Below the pieces are notes generated by a model. The model was given only the letters and a program-made list of their open reading frames with translations, was not told the DNA's origin and made no database searches. Both the position numbers and the translations under genes were made by a program. A stretch of 64,000 bases of DNA from Olsenella sp. oral taxon 807 (GTDB lineage Bacteria; Actinomycetota; Coriobacteriia; Coriobacteriales; Atopobiaceae). The stretch's first letter is position 1. Each line of letters opens with the position of its first letter. Positions 1-8,899 of the stretch are shown here, piece by piece. The stretch spans positions 248,001-312,000 of the forward strand of contig NZ_CP012069.2 in NCBI RefSeq assembly GCF_001189515.2. The letters run 5' to 3'.

Positions 1-1
1 T

Positions 2-370
2 ACCATCGTTCGCGCACGTGATGGCACAGAGCAAGTCATCCCTAACTCGGTGCTCAACACCTCGGCGCTCACTCAGCGTACGCGCTGGGACGTGGGAGAC
101 TGCGAGGTCAGCTTTGTGGTGCAAACTGGCGCCGACCTCGATGAGGTCGAGCGCGAGGTCATCGGACGTGGGGAGGCCGTGCTTGGCGACAGGCTCGACA
201 AGAGCATTAAGAGCAGCGTCACGTTTGGCGAGATGGACGCAGCGGGCATCACAGGACATGCACACTTTCACCTCAAGGACGGCTGTGCCATGGGTGAGGC
301 TAGAGACAAGGTCGTCCGCTCGATCGCAGCGAGTCCTTGGCTGGCCGGTGCGACGCCTGCAGAACCCTAG
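2..370 (+). CDS. MscS-family mechanosensitive channel, C-terminal part (5' end outside window)
   Basis: The open frame enters from the left edge without a start and ends at TAG 370. Its first residues read VRARDGTEQVIPNSVL, the conserved strand of the beta domain that follows the pore helix TM3 in MscS channels. About 100 residues of the cytoplasmic alpha/beta domain follow. The family forms heptameric inner-membrane pores that release solutes on osmotic downshock. Only the cytoplasmic vestibule portion is visible, so the number of upstream membrane helices cannot be stated. A 132-bp gap separates it from luxS, and no strong terminator was seen there, so read-through into luxS is possible. 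Confidence 0.8.
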   Translation, partial: TIVRARDGTEQVIPNSVLNTSALTQRTRWDVGDCEVSFVVQTGADLDEVEREVIGRGEAVLGDRLDKSIKSSVTFGEMDAAGITGHAHFHLKDGCAMGEARDKVVRSIAASPWLAGATPAEP

Positions 371-502
371 CTCCTGCCGCCGCATTGCCGGTGGCTCTCG
401 CCTTGGTCTATTCCAGACACCACCGCCGGCAGCCTGCTGCGTTGGGTGGCCTGTCGTGCCGAGCCGCGTGGCAGCGGATCAGTCCCACGAAGAGGAGGCC
501 CC

Positions 503-991
503 ATGGAGAAGATAGCGAGCTTTACGGTCGATCACCTGCTGTTGGAGCCAGGCGTGTACGTGAGTCGCGTCGACTCCTGGCAGGGGATCGACGTCACTAC
601 CCTTGACCTGCGGATGGTCGCTCCAAACCGCGAGCCACCGATGGACACCGCTGCCGTCCACGCCATCGAGCATCTGGGGGCGACCTTCCTGCGCAACGAT
701 GCCAGCTGGAAGGAGCGCATCGTCTACTTTGGTCCCATGGGTTGCCGCACGGGCTTCTACCTCGTGCTCTTCGGCCTCGTGACACCTAGGGAGGCCCTCC
801 CCTTGATCGTGCGCCTCTTTGAGCTCATCGCGTCCTTCGAGGGCGAGGTCCCGGGTGCCCAGCCCAAGGAGTGTGGCAACTGGCATGACAGTGACCTTGC
901 GCAGGCCAGATGGTGGGCTAAGCGCTACCTAAAGAACACCCTTCGCGGTATCGACGACGCGCACTTGAGCTATCCAGGGCAGCAGGCATGA
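503..991 (+). CDS. luxS: S-ribosylhomocysteine lyase LuxS
   Basis: This 162-residue protein cleaves S-ribosylhomocysteine to homocysteine and DPD, the precursor of autoinducer-2, in the cytoplasm. It carries the metal-binding HAIEH motif near residue 50 and the downstream Cys of ECGNWHD, the three-ligand Fe/Zn site of LuxS. FGPMGCRTGFY contains the catalytic Cys region. The start is the ATG at 503, preceded by AGGAGG at 493-498; an in-frame start 57 bases upstream has no comparable site. Its stop overlaps the mtnN start as ATGA. This is a two-gene operon in which mtnN makes the LuxS substrate. Length matches the family (about 155-165). Confidence 0.96.
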   Translation: MEKIASFTVDHLLLEPGVYVSRVDSWQGIDVTTLDLRMVAPNREPPMDTAAVHAIEHLGATFLRNDASWKERIVYFGPMGCRTGFYLVLFGLVTPREALPLIVRLFELIASFEGEVPGAQPKECGNWHDSDLAQARWWAKRYLKNTLRGIDDAHLSYPGQQA

Positions 992-1713
992 GGCTGGGCA
1001 TCGTCGGCGCGATGGACAGCGAGCTGGCCCATCTGAAAGGCAAGCTTGCTGACGTGCAGGTCAGCCGTTGGACGAACATGGACTTCTTTGCCGGGACGCT
1101 CGGCAGGACCTGCGCAGTCATCGTCAGGTGTGGTGTGGGCAAGGTCAACGCCGCACTCTGTGTGCAGGCGCTCGCCGATCACTTCGCTGTGACCCACGTA
1201 ATCAACACAGGCGTCGCTGGTTCGCTCGACGGTGCCATCGACATCGCCGACATCGTGGTCTCGACCGATGCGGTCCAGCATGACATGGACGTCACGTCCT
1301 TGGGCTACGCGCCGGGACAGATACCGGACCTTGACGTGCTGGCGTTTCCTGCCGACCCCGCACTTCGGGCGCTTGCGCTCGAGGCCGTCAAGGTTGCCGC
1401 GCCCGCTGCGCGCGCCTTCGAGGGACGTATCGCCTCAGGAGACCAGTTCGTGCACTCCCCAAGCCAAAGGGAGCGCATCGCCTCGCTCTTCAAGGCCTGC
1501 TGCGCCGAGATGGAAGGTGCCGCCTTCGCCCAAGCCTGCTACCTCAACAGCTTGCCCTTCGTGATCATTCGAGCCATCAGCGATAAGGCTGATGGCTCCT
1601 CGAACATTGATTATCCGAGCTTCGAGAAGGCTGCCGCCGAGCGCTGTGCTCGCATCGTCGAGCAGATGGCAGTCCTGCTGGGGAATGCCACCCACAGAAG
1701 AGGGGACGGCTGA
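988..1713 (+). CDS. mtnN: 5'-methylthioadenosine/S-adenosylhomocysteine nucleosidase
   Basis: This 241-residue protein hydrolyses the glycosidic bond of S-adenosylhomocysteine and methylthioadenosine, releasing adenine. The opening RLGIVGAMDSEL, the NTGVAGSLD glycine loop near residue 76, the EMEGAAFAQ motif (ribose-binding Met-Glu) near residue 175 and AISDKAD with the catalytic Asp near residue 200 all fit the PNP/UDP phosphorylase fold subfamily. It starts inside the luxS stop codon (4-bp overlap), so translation is probably coupled. Together the pair recycles SAH and produces autoinducer-2. Confidence 0.95.
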   Translation: MRLGIVGAMDSELAHLKGKLADVQVSRWTNMDFFAGTLGRTCAVIVRCGVGKVNAALCVQALADHFAVTHVINTGVAGSLDGAIDIADIVVSTDAVQHDMDVTSLGYAPGQIPDLDVLAFPADPALRALALEAVKVAAPAARAFEGRIASGDQFVHSPSQRERIASLFKACCAEMEGAAFAQACYLNSLPFVIIRAISDKADGSSNIDYPSFEKAAAERCARIVEQMAVLLGNATHRRGDG

Positions 1714-1773
1714 GGTTAGCCGCCTAGTTGAGGTTAGCCGCCCTTGGTTTTGCCTCGGCCTGAGTCCTTGCCC

Positions 1774-2637
1774 TCACGCTCCCTGCACGCCCATGCCCAC
1801 GAGCTCGGGGCCCGTGTGCACGATGAGGTCGGGTGGCAGGCTAGACGAGAGGAACTCGAGTATCTCTGCCCTCACCTGACTGCGCAGCCTCGTCTCGAGC
1901 AGGCTGCGGACCTTGGACGTCGCCTTGGTGCAGCAAAGGGCAAGGCGCACGCGGTCGAAACCGTTGGCCTTCTCGGCCACGACCCCCACGATCGTGTCGA
2001 GAGCCTTCCCCCAGCCCCGCACCTTCTTGGCTATGGTGTAGTAGCCCTCCTTGCTGCAGGTCAGGATGGGCTTGATGTTGAGGATGCTCCCGAGTCGGTA
2101 GATGGCGCTGTTGATGCGTCCGCCCTTGTAGAGGTACTCGAGCGACTTCACGGCAAAGAAGACGTCGGTTCTCTCGACGCTCTGTGTCAAGCGCTCCTCA
2201 AGCTGTTCGAAGGGTACACCCGCCTCCACGTACTCGACTGCGCGCCTCACGACCATGCCGGCTGCTATGCCTATCGACTTGGAGTCTACGACCAGCACAG
2301 GGAAGCCCTCCATCTCGTTGGCGACCATGCGTGCGGTCTGGTTGGTTGCCGAGAGTGCGCTCGCTATCGTGACAACGACGGCCTTCGTGTAGCCGTCGTC
2401 CCTAGCTTGCTCCAAGACCTTGCGCATCTCGTGGGGGGATGGGAGCGACGTCGTGGGGATCTCTTCGCCAAAGCGACGCACGACCTCATCCGAACTGATG
2501 TCGATGCCGCTCGAGAACGTCGAGCCATCGGAGTAGATGATGCGCAGGGGCATGATGCGTATGTCGTGCTCCTTACGGAAGTCCTCGTCGGTGTCTGTGC
2601 CCGAGTCGGTGATGATGGCGATGCGCTGCTTGTTCAT
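1774..2637 (-). CDS. DegV family fatty-acid-binding protein
   Basis: This 287-residue DegV-fold protein opens with IAIITDSGTD, and has TTSLPSP near residue 63 and SLEYLYKGGRI near residue 165, the usual lipid-contacting signature segments. Related proteins (FakB) present fatty acids to the kinase FakA for phosphorylation and incorporation into phospholipid; whether this copy does so is inference, since no fakA is in the window. It is convergent with mtnN (60-bp gap containing two copies of a 14-bp direct repeat, TGAGGTTAGCCGCC) and divergent from nhaA. A second, longer DegV lies at 31396-32427. Confidence 0.88.
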   Translation of the reverse strand: MNKQRIAIITDSGTDTDEDFRKEHDIRIMPLRIIYSDGSTFSSGIDISSDEVVRRFGEEIPTTSLPSPHEMRKVLEQARDDGYTKAVVVTIASALSATNQTARMVANEMEGFPVLVVDSKSIGIAAGMVVRRAVEYVEAGVPFEQLEERLTQSVERTDVFFAVKSLEYLYKGGRINSAIYRLGSILNIKPILTCSKEGYYTIAKKVRGWGKALDTIVGVVAEKANGFDRVRLALCCTKATSKVRSLLETRLRSQVRAEILEFLSSSLPPDLIVHTGPELVGMGVQGA

Positions 2638-2870
2638 AAGTCCCTCCGCAATGCCTCGATGGTGTACGCGTCGACCAGTGTATGCCTGAGATGGTGAGGA
2701 CGCTACCCCATCCTACCCCCGTTTACACAAGCCTAATGTGTTCAAGCTGGATTTGGGCGGCGCTGCTCAAAAGTCCAAGGTGGTGTCACGTATGCTGAGA
2801 TACGGGGACGAGGTGGGCGGTGGTTTCGGTAGGGTGCGCCCTCGGCGCGCGGTGACGTGAGGTGACGAGC

Positions 2871-4589
2871 ATGTCAGGCAAGGGCTCCATGAGGGAGAAG
2901 CTGGCGCTGGGGCTAAGGAAGGCGCAGGCGCTTGGCTCGGGCGCGACCGGTGGCGCCGAGGCGAGTGCCAAGACCAAGCGGGGGAAGAAGGCCAAGAAGA
3001 AGGCCAAGGCTGCCAAGTCCAAAGGTCAGGTCGAGGAGCTCGCTGGGACCAAGGACCGCGATGATGGCAAGGACCAGTCCGGAACAACGGAGGACCAGGG
3101 TGGGCTCGAGGCACACGGTGGCCCCGGTGTTCCTCAGGCTTCCCTCGAGCGTAGCGAGGACCAAGATAGTCCTGAAAGGTCATCCGAGAGGCCACAGCGC
3201 CCCAGCATCATCCGTGAGCCTAAGGTCCTGCGCCGCTTGGCCCGACGCTCGGCTCTCGAGAGTGTGACCTCCAACGGCACGGTCGCCGCCGCAGTCATGG
3301 TCGTGGCGGCGCTCTTGGCCGTGGTTGTTGCCAACTCCGCCGCCTATGAGCCGCTTCACGAGTTCCTCGAGCTGCCGCTGACGCTGGGAGTGGGCTCTCT
3401 CTCTGCATCCATCACGCTTGAGGGCTTCGTGAACGACTTCCTCATGGCCATCTTTTTTCTGCTTGTCGGCATAGAGCTCAAGTACGAGATGACCGTGGGG
3501 CAGCTTAGGAAGCCGAGACAGGCGGCCCTGCCCATGCTGGCAGCCGTGGGGGGTGTCTGTGTGCCCGCCCTCATCTACCTGACCCTCAATTATGGGGGCG
3601 CCGTGCACGGTTGGGCCACGCCCATCGCGACCGACATCGCCTTCGCCCTGGGCGTGATGTCGCTCCTTGGTGATCGCGTCGCGCCCGCGACCAAGGTCTT
3701 CTTCCAGACCCTCGCCATCGCCGACGACCTCGTGGCTATCGTGGTGCTCGCCTTGTTCTACGGGCAGACGCCCGACATTGCCTGGGTGGCCGCATCGCTG
3801 ATAGTGGTCACGGTGCTCGCGGGCATGGCGCGTGCGCGGGTCTATGCTGCGAGGCCCTACCTGGCCGTGGGGATCGTGTTGTGGCTGTGCATGTACAACT
3901 CGGGTGTCCATGCGACGCTTGCGGGCGTCATTCTCGCCTTCTGCCTGCCCGCCCGCTCTGACGTACGCCTTGGGGGGCTGCGTGGGTGGCTGGGCGACCA
4001 GGCACGCATCCTCGATGACCGTTACAGCGACAAGCACCATGTCCTGGGCCAGCACGACTTCATGGCCTCCGCGACCTACATCGAGCGGATCATGCATCAT
4101 GTGACGCCGCCGTTGCAGCGCGTTGAGCGCAGCATCTCGGTCTCAGTGAACTACCTGATACTTCCGATCTTCGCCTTTGTGAACGCCCAGGTGCGCCTCG
4201 TTGGAATGGACCTGTCGGCACTCTTGGCCGACAGGGTCGCCCTTGGCGTGTTCTTTGGGGCCGTTCTCGGCAAGCCTGTCGGCATCATCCTCACGACCTG
4301 GGTGCTCGTCAGGGTGGGTTTCGCGAGGCTCCCGAAGCGCGTGACCTGGAACCAGGTCGTTGCCGTCGGCATTATGGGCGGCATGGGCTTTACGATGTCC
4401 ATCCTCATCGCAGGTCTCGCCTTCCCCAGTCCGACCGAGGTCATGGCGGCAAAGTGCGCGATCCTCTCGGCGTCGTTCATGGCGGGGTTGTTGGGCATTT
4501 TCCACATGCGGGTGGCATACCCGCTCGTCAGGTCCCTCCGCAGGCGGCGGCGAAGGATGACAGACCAACGAACGGGGCACGTGGCGTAG
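2871..4589 (+). CDS. nhaA: Na+/H+ antiporter NhaA with long charged N-terminal extension
   Basis: This is an inner-membrane antiporter exchanging Na+ for H+ for pH and salt homeostasis. The membrane domain begins about residue 135. The paired aspartates of the ion site are seen in AIADDLVAI (D285, D286), with the preceding TDIAFALGVM helix and the late GGMGFTMSI segment also conserved. Residues 1-130 are an unusual hydrophilic extension, first Lys/Ala-rich and then acidic, absent from E. coli NhaA (388 aa). The ATG at 2871 is chosen because GAGGTG lies about 8 bases upstream; an in-frame GTG at 2862 is the alternative. It stands alone, divergent from degV. Confidence 0.92.
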   Translation: MSGKGSMREKLALGLRKAQALGSGATGGAEASAKTKRGKKAKKKAKAAKSKGQVEELAGTKDRDDGKDQSGTTEDQGGLEAHGGPGVPQASLERSEDQDSPERSSERPQRPSIIREPKVLRRLARRSALESVTSNGTVAAAVMVVAALLAVVVANSAAYEPLHEFLELPLTLGVGSLSASITLEGFVNDFLMAIFFLLVGIELKYEMTVGQLRKPRQAALPMLAAVGGVCVPALIYLTLNYGGAVHGWATPIATDIAFALGVMSLLGDRVAPATKVFFQTLAIADDLVAIVVLALFYGQTPDIAWVAASLIVVTVLAGMARARVYAARPYLAVGIVLWLCMYNSGVHATLAGVILAFCLPARSDVRLGGLRGWLGDQARILDDRYSDKHHVLGQHDFMASATYIERIMHHVTPPLQRVERSISVSVNYLILPIFAFVNAQVRLVGMDLSALLADRVALGVFFGAVLGKPVGIILTTWVLVRVGFARLPKRVTWNQVVAVGIMGGMGFTMSILIAGLAFPSPTEVMAAKCAILSASFMAGLLGIFHMRVAYPLVRSLRRRRRRMTDQRTGHVA

Positions 4590-5078
4590 GGGTGCCTGTT
4601 GTGCCCCACGTACGTGCGTCTGCGGAAGCTTGGGCATGGGGGTCGCTGGAGCACGCGCTCGCCGCACGTGTGCGCTCGTTGCCGGGTTGGGACAGGGTCT
4701 CGTACGCCGGTTGATCGCCAGGCCAAGGGTCCTCAGGCCAATCTGGAGAAGCGGGAGCTCTGGTCCCGCTGTGTTGGGGTCCCGCTGTGTTGACGTTGCC
4801 CGGCCATGCCAGCATTCCCTCGAGCGTACCACTCGACGCCACCGAGTGGCACGCGCGTCGTGCACTCGACGCCACCGAGTGGCGCAGAGATTGGAGAATG
4901 CCCAGTTGCCGGAGAATTTCGTGCCACTCGACGCCACCGAGTGGCACGCGCGTCGCGCACTCGACGCCACCGAGTGGCGCGGTGAGGTTGCATCCAGCTG
5001 AGGTTGCATCCAGCTGAGGCTGCGTCCAGCCCCCTGTCATACCGAGCGGGTTCGCCGGATTACTGCGTGTCGTCGGGC
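4590..5078. other. gene-free stretch between nhaA and a convergent small gene
   Basis: This 489-bp stretch holds no convincing coding sequence. Its centre is the palindromic repeat element at 4829-4979. Downstream of it, GAGGTTGCATCCAGCT occurs twice in tandem (about 4983-5014), followed by a third degraded copy. No strong T-tailed terminator was found. Confidence 0.6.
4829..4979. repeat. 151-bp palindromic repeat element, family A, copy 1
   Basis: Two near-identical half-elements are joined by a linker of about 37 bp. Each half holds two hairpins with stem GCCACTCG / CGAGTGGC around the loop ACGCCAC. The linker contains GAATGCCCAGTTG. The same order of four hairpins and linker recurs at 27967-28116, so this is a defined unit rather than random palindromes. 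Length and hairpin content resemble BOX/REP-type intergenic elements. No ORF inside is credible. Confidence 0.85.
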
Positions 5079-5381
5079 CTAGTACACGGTACCGTAGCTG
5101 TAGCCCCAACCGTGCGCCGTGATGATCGAGTTCATCTGGTCGCAGAGGCGGCGCCTGGTGTAGCGACCTCCCGGCAGCAGATCGACGACCTCACGTAGGT
5201 CGCCACAGATGCCCTCGATGTCGGCGCGTACGAGGACGTCGATCTTCGATACGAGGCGCTTCGGGTCATCCTCAAAGAGTCCGTCTACCAAGTGTTGCAA
5301 CTCACCGTACTCGGGTGCGCCCGTGTCACCTGGCAGGACTGTCTGGTATTGGGAATGTTCGTTGTCTCTCATAGGCATCAT
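5079..5381 (-). CDS. small hypothetical protein, about 100 aa
   Basis: I do not recognise this family. The protein is acidic, with a central amphipathic stretch and a Tyr/Gly-rich end (ITAHGWGYSYGTVY). The segment LLPGGRYTRRRLCDQMNSI looks like a conserved helix-turn region. Codon use is GC3-rich like the neighbours, which argues it is real. The start is ambiguous among three clustered ATGs (5381, 5378, 5372); none has a good ribosome site. The open frame continues upstream into the family C repeats, which are unlikely to be coding. It is convergent with nhaA. Confidence 0.55.
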   Translation of the reverse strand: MMPMRDNEHSQYQTVLPGDTGAPEYGELQHLVDGLFEDDPKRLVSKIDVLVRADIEGICGDLREVVDLLPGGRYTRRRLCDQMNSIITAHGWGYSYGTVY

Positions 5382-5498
5382 GCGAGAGATGGTAGCGTAT
5401 GTCAGGACAGCGTGGAGGACTTCACGCAAACCCCCGCCAAGGAACGCGCTCTTGGCAAATGCCCCCGGCGAGCACTCCCGGCACGTGGCCCTCACGAA

Positions 5499-5635
5499 AG
5501 TGCCCCGCAGATTCTGGGGCACTTTGATCCGAACGCCAACTGGGCAAACGTTCTTGACAAGTGCCCCGCAGATTCTGGGGCACGTTGCGCAGGACTCCTC
5601 TGGGGCACGTTGCGCAGGACTCCTCTGGGATCACC
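5499..5635. repeat. GTGCCCC/GGGGCAC hairpin repeats, family C
   Basis: The hairpin AGTGCCCCGCAGATTCTGGG followed by GCAC occurs twice (about 5499-5523 and 5560-5584). Two direct copies of a unit reading TGGGGCACGTTGCGCAGGAC follow (to about 5635). Together they form a short array just upstream of the small minus-strand gene. The sequence differs from families A, B, D and E, but the architecture (short inverted repeats in a gap) is the same. Confidence 0.75.
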
Positions 5636-5845
5636 TGCGTTGGCCTGGCTCACCAAAGCCTCCAAATTACCTCACACCGCAGATCTGTGTCACGGCTATG
5701 CCTCGCGCAGGGAGTATACTGCCTTATGGCTCTCAGCTGCAGGAGCGTGTTGAGCCATGGACGGGTCAGGGGTAAAGCAGCGGTAGTCGAGGACCGCAGG
5801 TGACACGAGTGTGGTCTATCGCTGGGTATATGAAAGGAAACCAAT

Positions 5846-7147
5846 ATGTCAAAGACGATGAGGCGCAACGCGTATGAGCTGATGTCGGACGAGGAGCTGG
5901 AGCGCGCGATCGCAACGTTGGAGCGTCAGGTGGATGACATCCGCGCCGAGCGACTCTCGCTCGACATGGCCCGAGGCAAGCCCAGCCCCGCTCAGACCGC
6001 CCTCTCCAGACCCATGCTCGACCTCGTGAACTCTACGGCGTCGCTCAGCGACGGAGATGCGATAGTGGACAACTACGGTACACCGGAGGGCCTGCCTTCC
6101 GCTCGCGCCCTCGCGGCCGAGATCCTGGGCGTCAAGGCCGAGAACGTCGTGGTCTCTGGCTCCTCGAGCCTAAATCTCATGCATGATCTTGTGGCTCACG
6201 CATTCACGAACGGTGTCGCGGGCGCAGAGCCCTTCTACCGGCAGGGTGATGTCATATGGCTCTGCCCGTCTCCGGGCTATGATCGCCACTTCAAGATAAC
6301 CGAGGACCTCGGCATCAAGAACGTCGTCGTCCCAATGCGCGAGGACGGCCCCGACATGGACCTGGTGCAGCGTCTCGTTGAGGACGATCCCAAGGTCAAG
6401 GGCATCTGGTGTGTTCCCAAGTATGCCAACCCCACGGGTGTCACCTACTCTGACGAGGTAGTTCGTCGCTTTGCTGCCCTAAGGCCGGCGGCTTGCGACT
6501 TTCGTATCTACTGGGACAACGCCTACGCCGTGCATTGCTTTGGCGAGAAGGACGACGTGCTCCTTAACGTCTTTGACGCTCTTGCGGAGGCGGATGCCGA
6601 CAACCTGGTGTACGAGTTTGGCTCCACGGCCAAGATGACCTTCCCGAGTTCGGGCATCGCGTTTGTCGCGGCGGGCGACGAGGACATCAAGAGGGTCCGC
6701 GCCGCATTCGCCGTCGAGCGTGTGAGCTCCGAGAAGTTCTCTCAGCTCGCTCACCCGCGCTTTCTCAAGAATCTCGCGGGCGTCAAGGCTCACATGGCCA
6801 AGCATGCCAAGATCGTGGGGCCGCGCTTCGCCCTCGTGGAGCAGAAGCTCACGGATGGCCTTGCACAGTTGGGCGTCGCGCACTGGTCACACCCGCATGG
6901 CGGCTACTTCGTCTCGTTCGAGGGGCAGGAGGGCTCGGCTAAGCGAACCGTCGCTCTGATGGCGGAGCTTGGCGTCAAGCTCACGTCGGCAGGCGCCACC
7001 TATCCGTATGGCAAGGATCCCGCCGACTCCAACATCCGCATCGCGCCGACCTACCCCTCCCTCGACGACCTCCGTAAGGCCCTTGACGTCTTTGTGGTCG
7101 CGGTCAAGCTCGTCTCGGCCCAGCTTGCCCGGGAGAGCCGCGCCTGA
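5846..7147 (+). CDS. aspartate aminotransferase, class Ic type
   Basis: This is a 433-residue PLP enzyme transferring the amino group between aspartate and 2-oxoglutarate. Its sequence follows the actinobacterial class Ic AspAT family (Corynebacterium AspT type): RGKPSPAQ near residue 44, DNYGTPEG near 75, CPSPGYDRHF near 140, YANPTG near 193 and WDNAYAVH near 223. The PLP lysine is K263 in GSTAKMTF. Length is as expected. The start ATG has AAAGGA 8 bases upstream. It is monocistronic, with repeats of family C upstream and a 190-bp gap downstream. Confidence 0.92.
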   Translation: MSKTMRRNAYELMSDEELERAIATLERQVDDIRAERLSLDMARGKPSPAQTALSRPMLDLVNSTASLSDGDAIVDNYGTPEGLPSARALAAEILGVKAENVVVSGSSSLNLMHDLVAHAFTNGVAGAEPFYRQGDVIWLCPSPGYDRHFKITEDLGIKNVVVPMREDGPDMDLVQRLVEDDPKVKGIWCVPKYANPTGVTYSDEVVRRFAALRPAACDFRIYWDNAYAVHCFGEKDDVLLNVFDALAEADADNLVYEFGSTAKMTFPSSGIAFVAAGDEDIKRVRAAFAVERVSSEKFSQLAHPRFLKNLAGVKAHMAKHAKIVGPRFALVEQKLTDGLAQLGVAHWSHPHGGYFVSFEGQEGSAKRTVALMAELGVKLTSAGATYPYGKDPADSNIRIAPTYPSLDDLRKALDVFVVAVKLVSAQLARESRA

Positions 7148-7221
7148 ACAGGGTATCCGCGAGTCCAGCCATGCTGACTGGCGATGCGGCTGTGAGGAGC
7201 ATTTGCGCACATTGCCTCTTG

Positions 7222-7251
7222 TTGACGTGTATTCTGTAGAATCAATATCCT
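7222..7251 (+). promoter_or_regulatory. putative promoter for the TPR-protein gene
   Basis: TTGACG at 7222-7227 is followed after 18 bp by TATCCT at 7246-7251. The pair lies about 90 bp upstream of the gene at 7340. The minus-10 match is modest, so this is a candidate only. Confidence 0.35.
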
Positions 7252-7339
7252 GTGTACCGGTATACTGGCACGCACGGATAGGCAGGCGTTGGAACTCTCG
7301 TCGCAATTGACACGTGAGCACGCCAGGAGGGTTTGATTG

Positions 7340-8371
7340 ATGGCTAGCAGGAGGAACAGGCGCGCGGGTGGAGCGGCCAAGGCCAAGCGGACTGCGGGTA
7401 GTGAGGCTGCCGACAAGAGGACGGACAACAGTTCCGATCTCTCGGGCAATCCTAATCGCAAGCGCCTTGCCAGGGCAAAGGTGGTCAAAGGTGGCAAAGA
7501 CGGCAAGAAGCGATCTGTCTTCAAGCCGACCATCGTTGACAGGATGGGCGGTAAGAAGCGCACGAAAGAGATAGCCGTTGCCGTCTTCGCCGTCATCATC
7601 GGCGTCTCGATGATGCTGCCGTCTCTCGCATACATCTTTACCGGCCACGGCCCATCGGGTCAAGGCTCGAACTCCTCTCAGTCGAGCGACTCTACCAACT
7701 CGTCCGAGAGTGCCGGTGATGACGGAGGTTCGACGGACAGTGGCAACACTGACTCTTCGAACGAGGGGGCAAAAAACGACATAGCCAGCATTGATGACAG
7801 GTACCAAAAGCCCATCTCCTCGCTGGAGGACAAGCTCGCGAGCGCGACCGATGACACCAGCAAGCTTCCCACACTCCTGGGTTTGGGTGATGACTACCTG
7901 CAGTGGGCCCTCGCAGCAAGTAGGCAGGCTAGTGACGATGCCGGTAAGGCCCACGTCAGTGAGCTTTACGGTAAGGCCATCGACTACTACAAACAGTATC
8001 TTGCCATCAACGACTCGGGTGCGGTCAAGGTGAAAATCTCCCAATGTCAGCTCTACAGCGGCGATACCGATGCGGCCGTACAGACGCTTGAGGCGCTCAC
8101 GCAGGCCTCGCCCGACTACGGTCCCGCCTGGGTGTATCTTGGTGTTACCTATGTCCAGAAGGGTGATAACACCAAGGCGATCAACGCCTTGAAGCGGGCG
8201 GAGGCGGCAGATCCCAATGACGAGTACGGGGCCAAGACGCTTGCGCAGAAATACGAGGAGTATCTCGCCTCACGATCGAATCCCTCGGGCTCGACGACGG
8301 GTGCCACAGGTTCGGGTTCTTCGGGAGGAATGTCTCTCGTGGACAGACTCAACTCGGGAATGAAGCTCTAG
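7340..8371 (+). CDS. membrane-anchored TPR protein
   Basis: This 343-residue protein has a basic cytoplasmic N-terminus (residues 1-70, Arg/Lys-rich), one membrane helix about residues 76-97 (IAVAVFAVIIGVSMMLPSLA), then a Ser/Asp/Gly-rich linker and tetratricopeptide repeats from about 195 to 300 (for example AWVYLGVTYVQKGDNTKAI). Topology suggests the repeats are extracytoplasmic, as in YfgM/BamD-like scaffolds. The partner is unknown. AGGAGG at 7325-7330 fits the ATG at 7340 better than the TTG at 7337. A Gly/Ser/Thr-rich tail closes the protein. It precedes the STAS and tat genes in the same direction. Confidence 0.8.
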   Translation: MASRRNRRAGGAAKAKRTAGSEAADKRTDNSSDLSGNPNRKRLARAKVVKGGKDGKKRSVFKPTIVDRMGGKKRTKEIAVAVFAVIIGVSMMLPSLAYIFTGHGPSGQGSNSSQSSDSTNSSESAGDDGGSTDSGNTDSSNEGAKNDIASIDDRYQKPISSLEDKLASATDDTSKLPTLLGLGDDYLQWALAASRQASDDAGKAHVSELYGKAIDYYKQYLAINDSGAVKVKISQCQLYSGDTDAAVQTLEALTQASPDYGPAWVYLGVTYVQKGDNTKAINALKRAEAADPNDEYGAKTLAQKYEEYLASRSNPSGSTTGATGSGSSGGMSLVDRLNSGMKL

Positions 8372-8466
8372 GGGTGCGGTAGCCAGGGGCGCGGTGGTGT
8401 CCAGCGGGGGTGGTGACCTCACGGGCGGTGTCGGCGAGCGTCGCATCTCACGGAAACGGAGTGAAC

Positions 8467-8778
8467 ATGAGCATTGCAATCACAACGAGCGAGGGCGTCG
8501 GCGCCACGCGTGTTGCCTGTGCTGGTGAGGTGGACGTGTCTAACGCCTCCGAGCTCAGGGATGCCCTCAATCAGGCGCTCGAAGGGGCGCCTCAGACCCT
8601 TGAGGTCGATCTGTCCGCGGTTTCCTACATCGACTCCACGGGCATCGGCGTCCTTGTGGGTGTCGCGCATCACGCGAAGGATGAGTCCGTCGTCTTCAAG
8701 GTACTGCGCCCGCAGAGGAACGTCGAGCGCATCATGGGCATCCTGGGCGTGGACGCAGAGCTTGGGGTTGAGCGGTAG
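8467..8778 (+). CDS. STAS-domain anti-sigma factor antagonist
   Basis: This 103-residue single STAS domain resembles SpoIIAA/RsbV. These proteins bind an anti-sigma kinase and are switched by phosphorylation of a serine. That serine is visible in SYIDSTGIGVLVG, about residues 57-69. The ATG at 8467 with ACGGAG just upstream is preferred over an in-frame GTG 57 bases earlier. No cognate kinase or sigma factor lies within the window, so the partner is elsewhere. It sits between the TPR gene and tatA/B. Confidence 0.88.
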   Translation: MSIAITTSEGVGATRVACAGEVDVSNASELRDALNQALEGAPQTLEVDLSAVSYIDSTGIGVLVGVAHHAKDESVVFKVLRPQRNVERIMGILGVDAELGVER

Positions 8779-8899
8779 GAGACGTGACTTGTGTGCGGCC
8801 GTCACCGTGCAGCCGCTATGACATACGACAAGGACGAGCCGTCGTGGCGCAATGCTGGAGACACAGCCAGCTTTCGCCGGCGGCAGGAGAGGTGTTCAC

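Noticed and set aside
371-502. SAH-type riboswitch before luxS
   Set aside because: Only GC-rich imperfect hairpins; none of the conserved riboswitch sequence could be identified.
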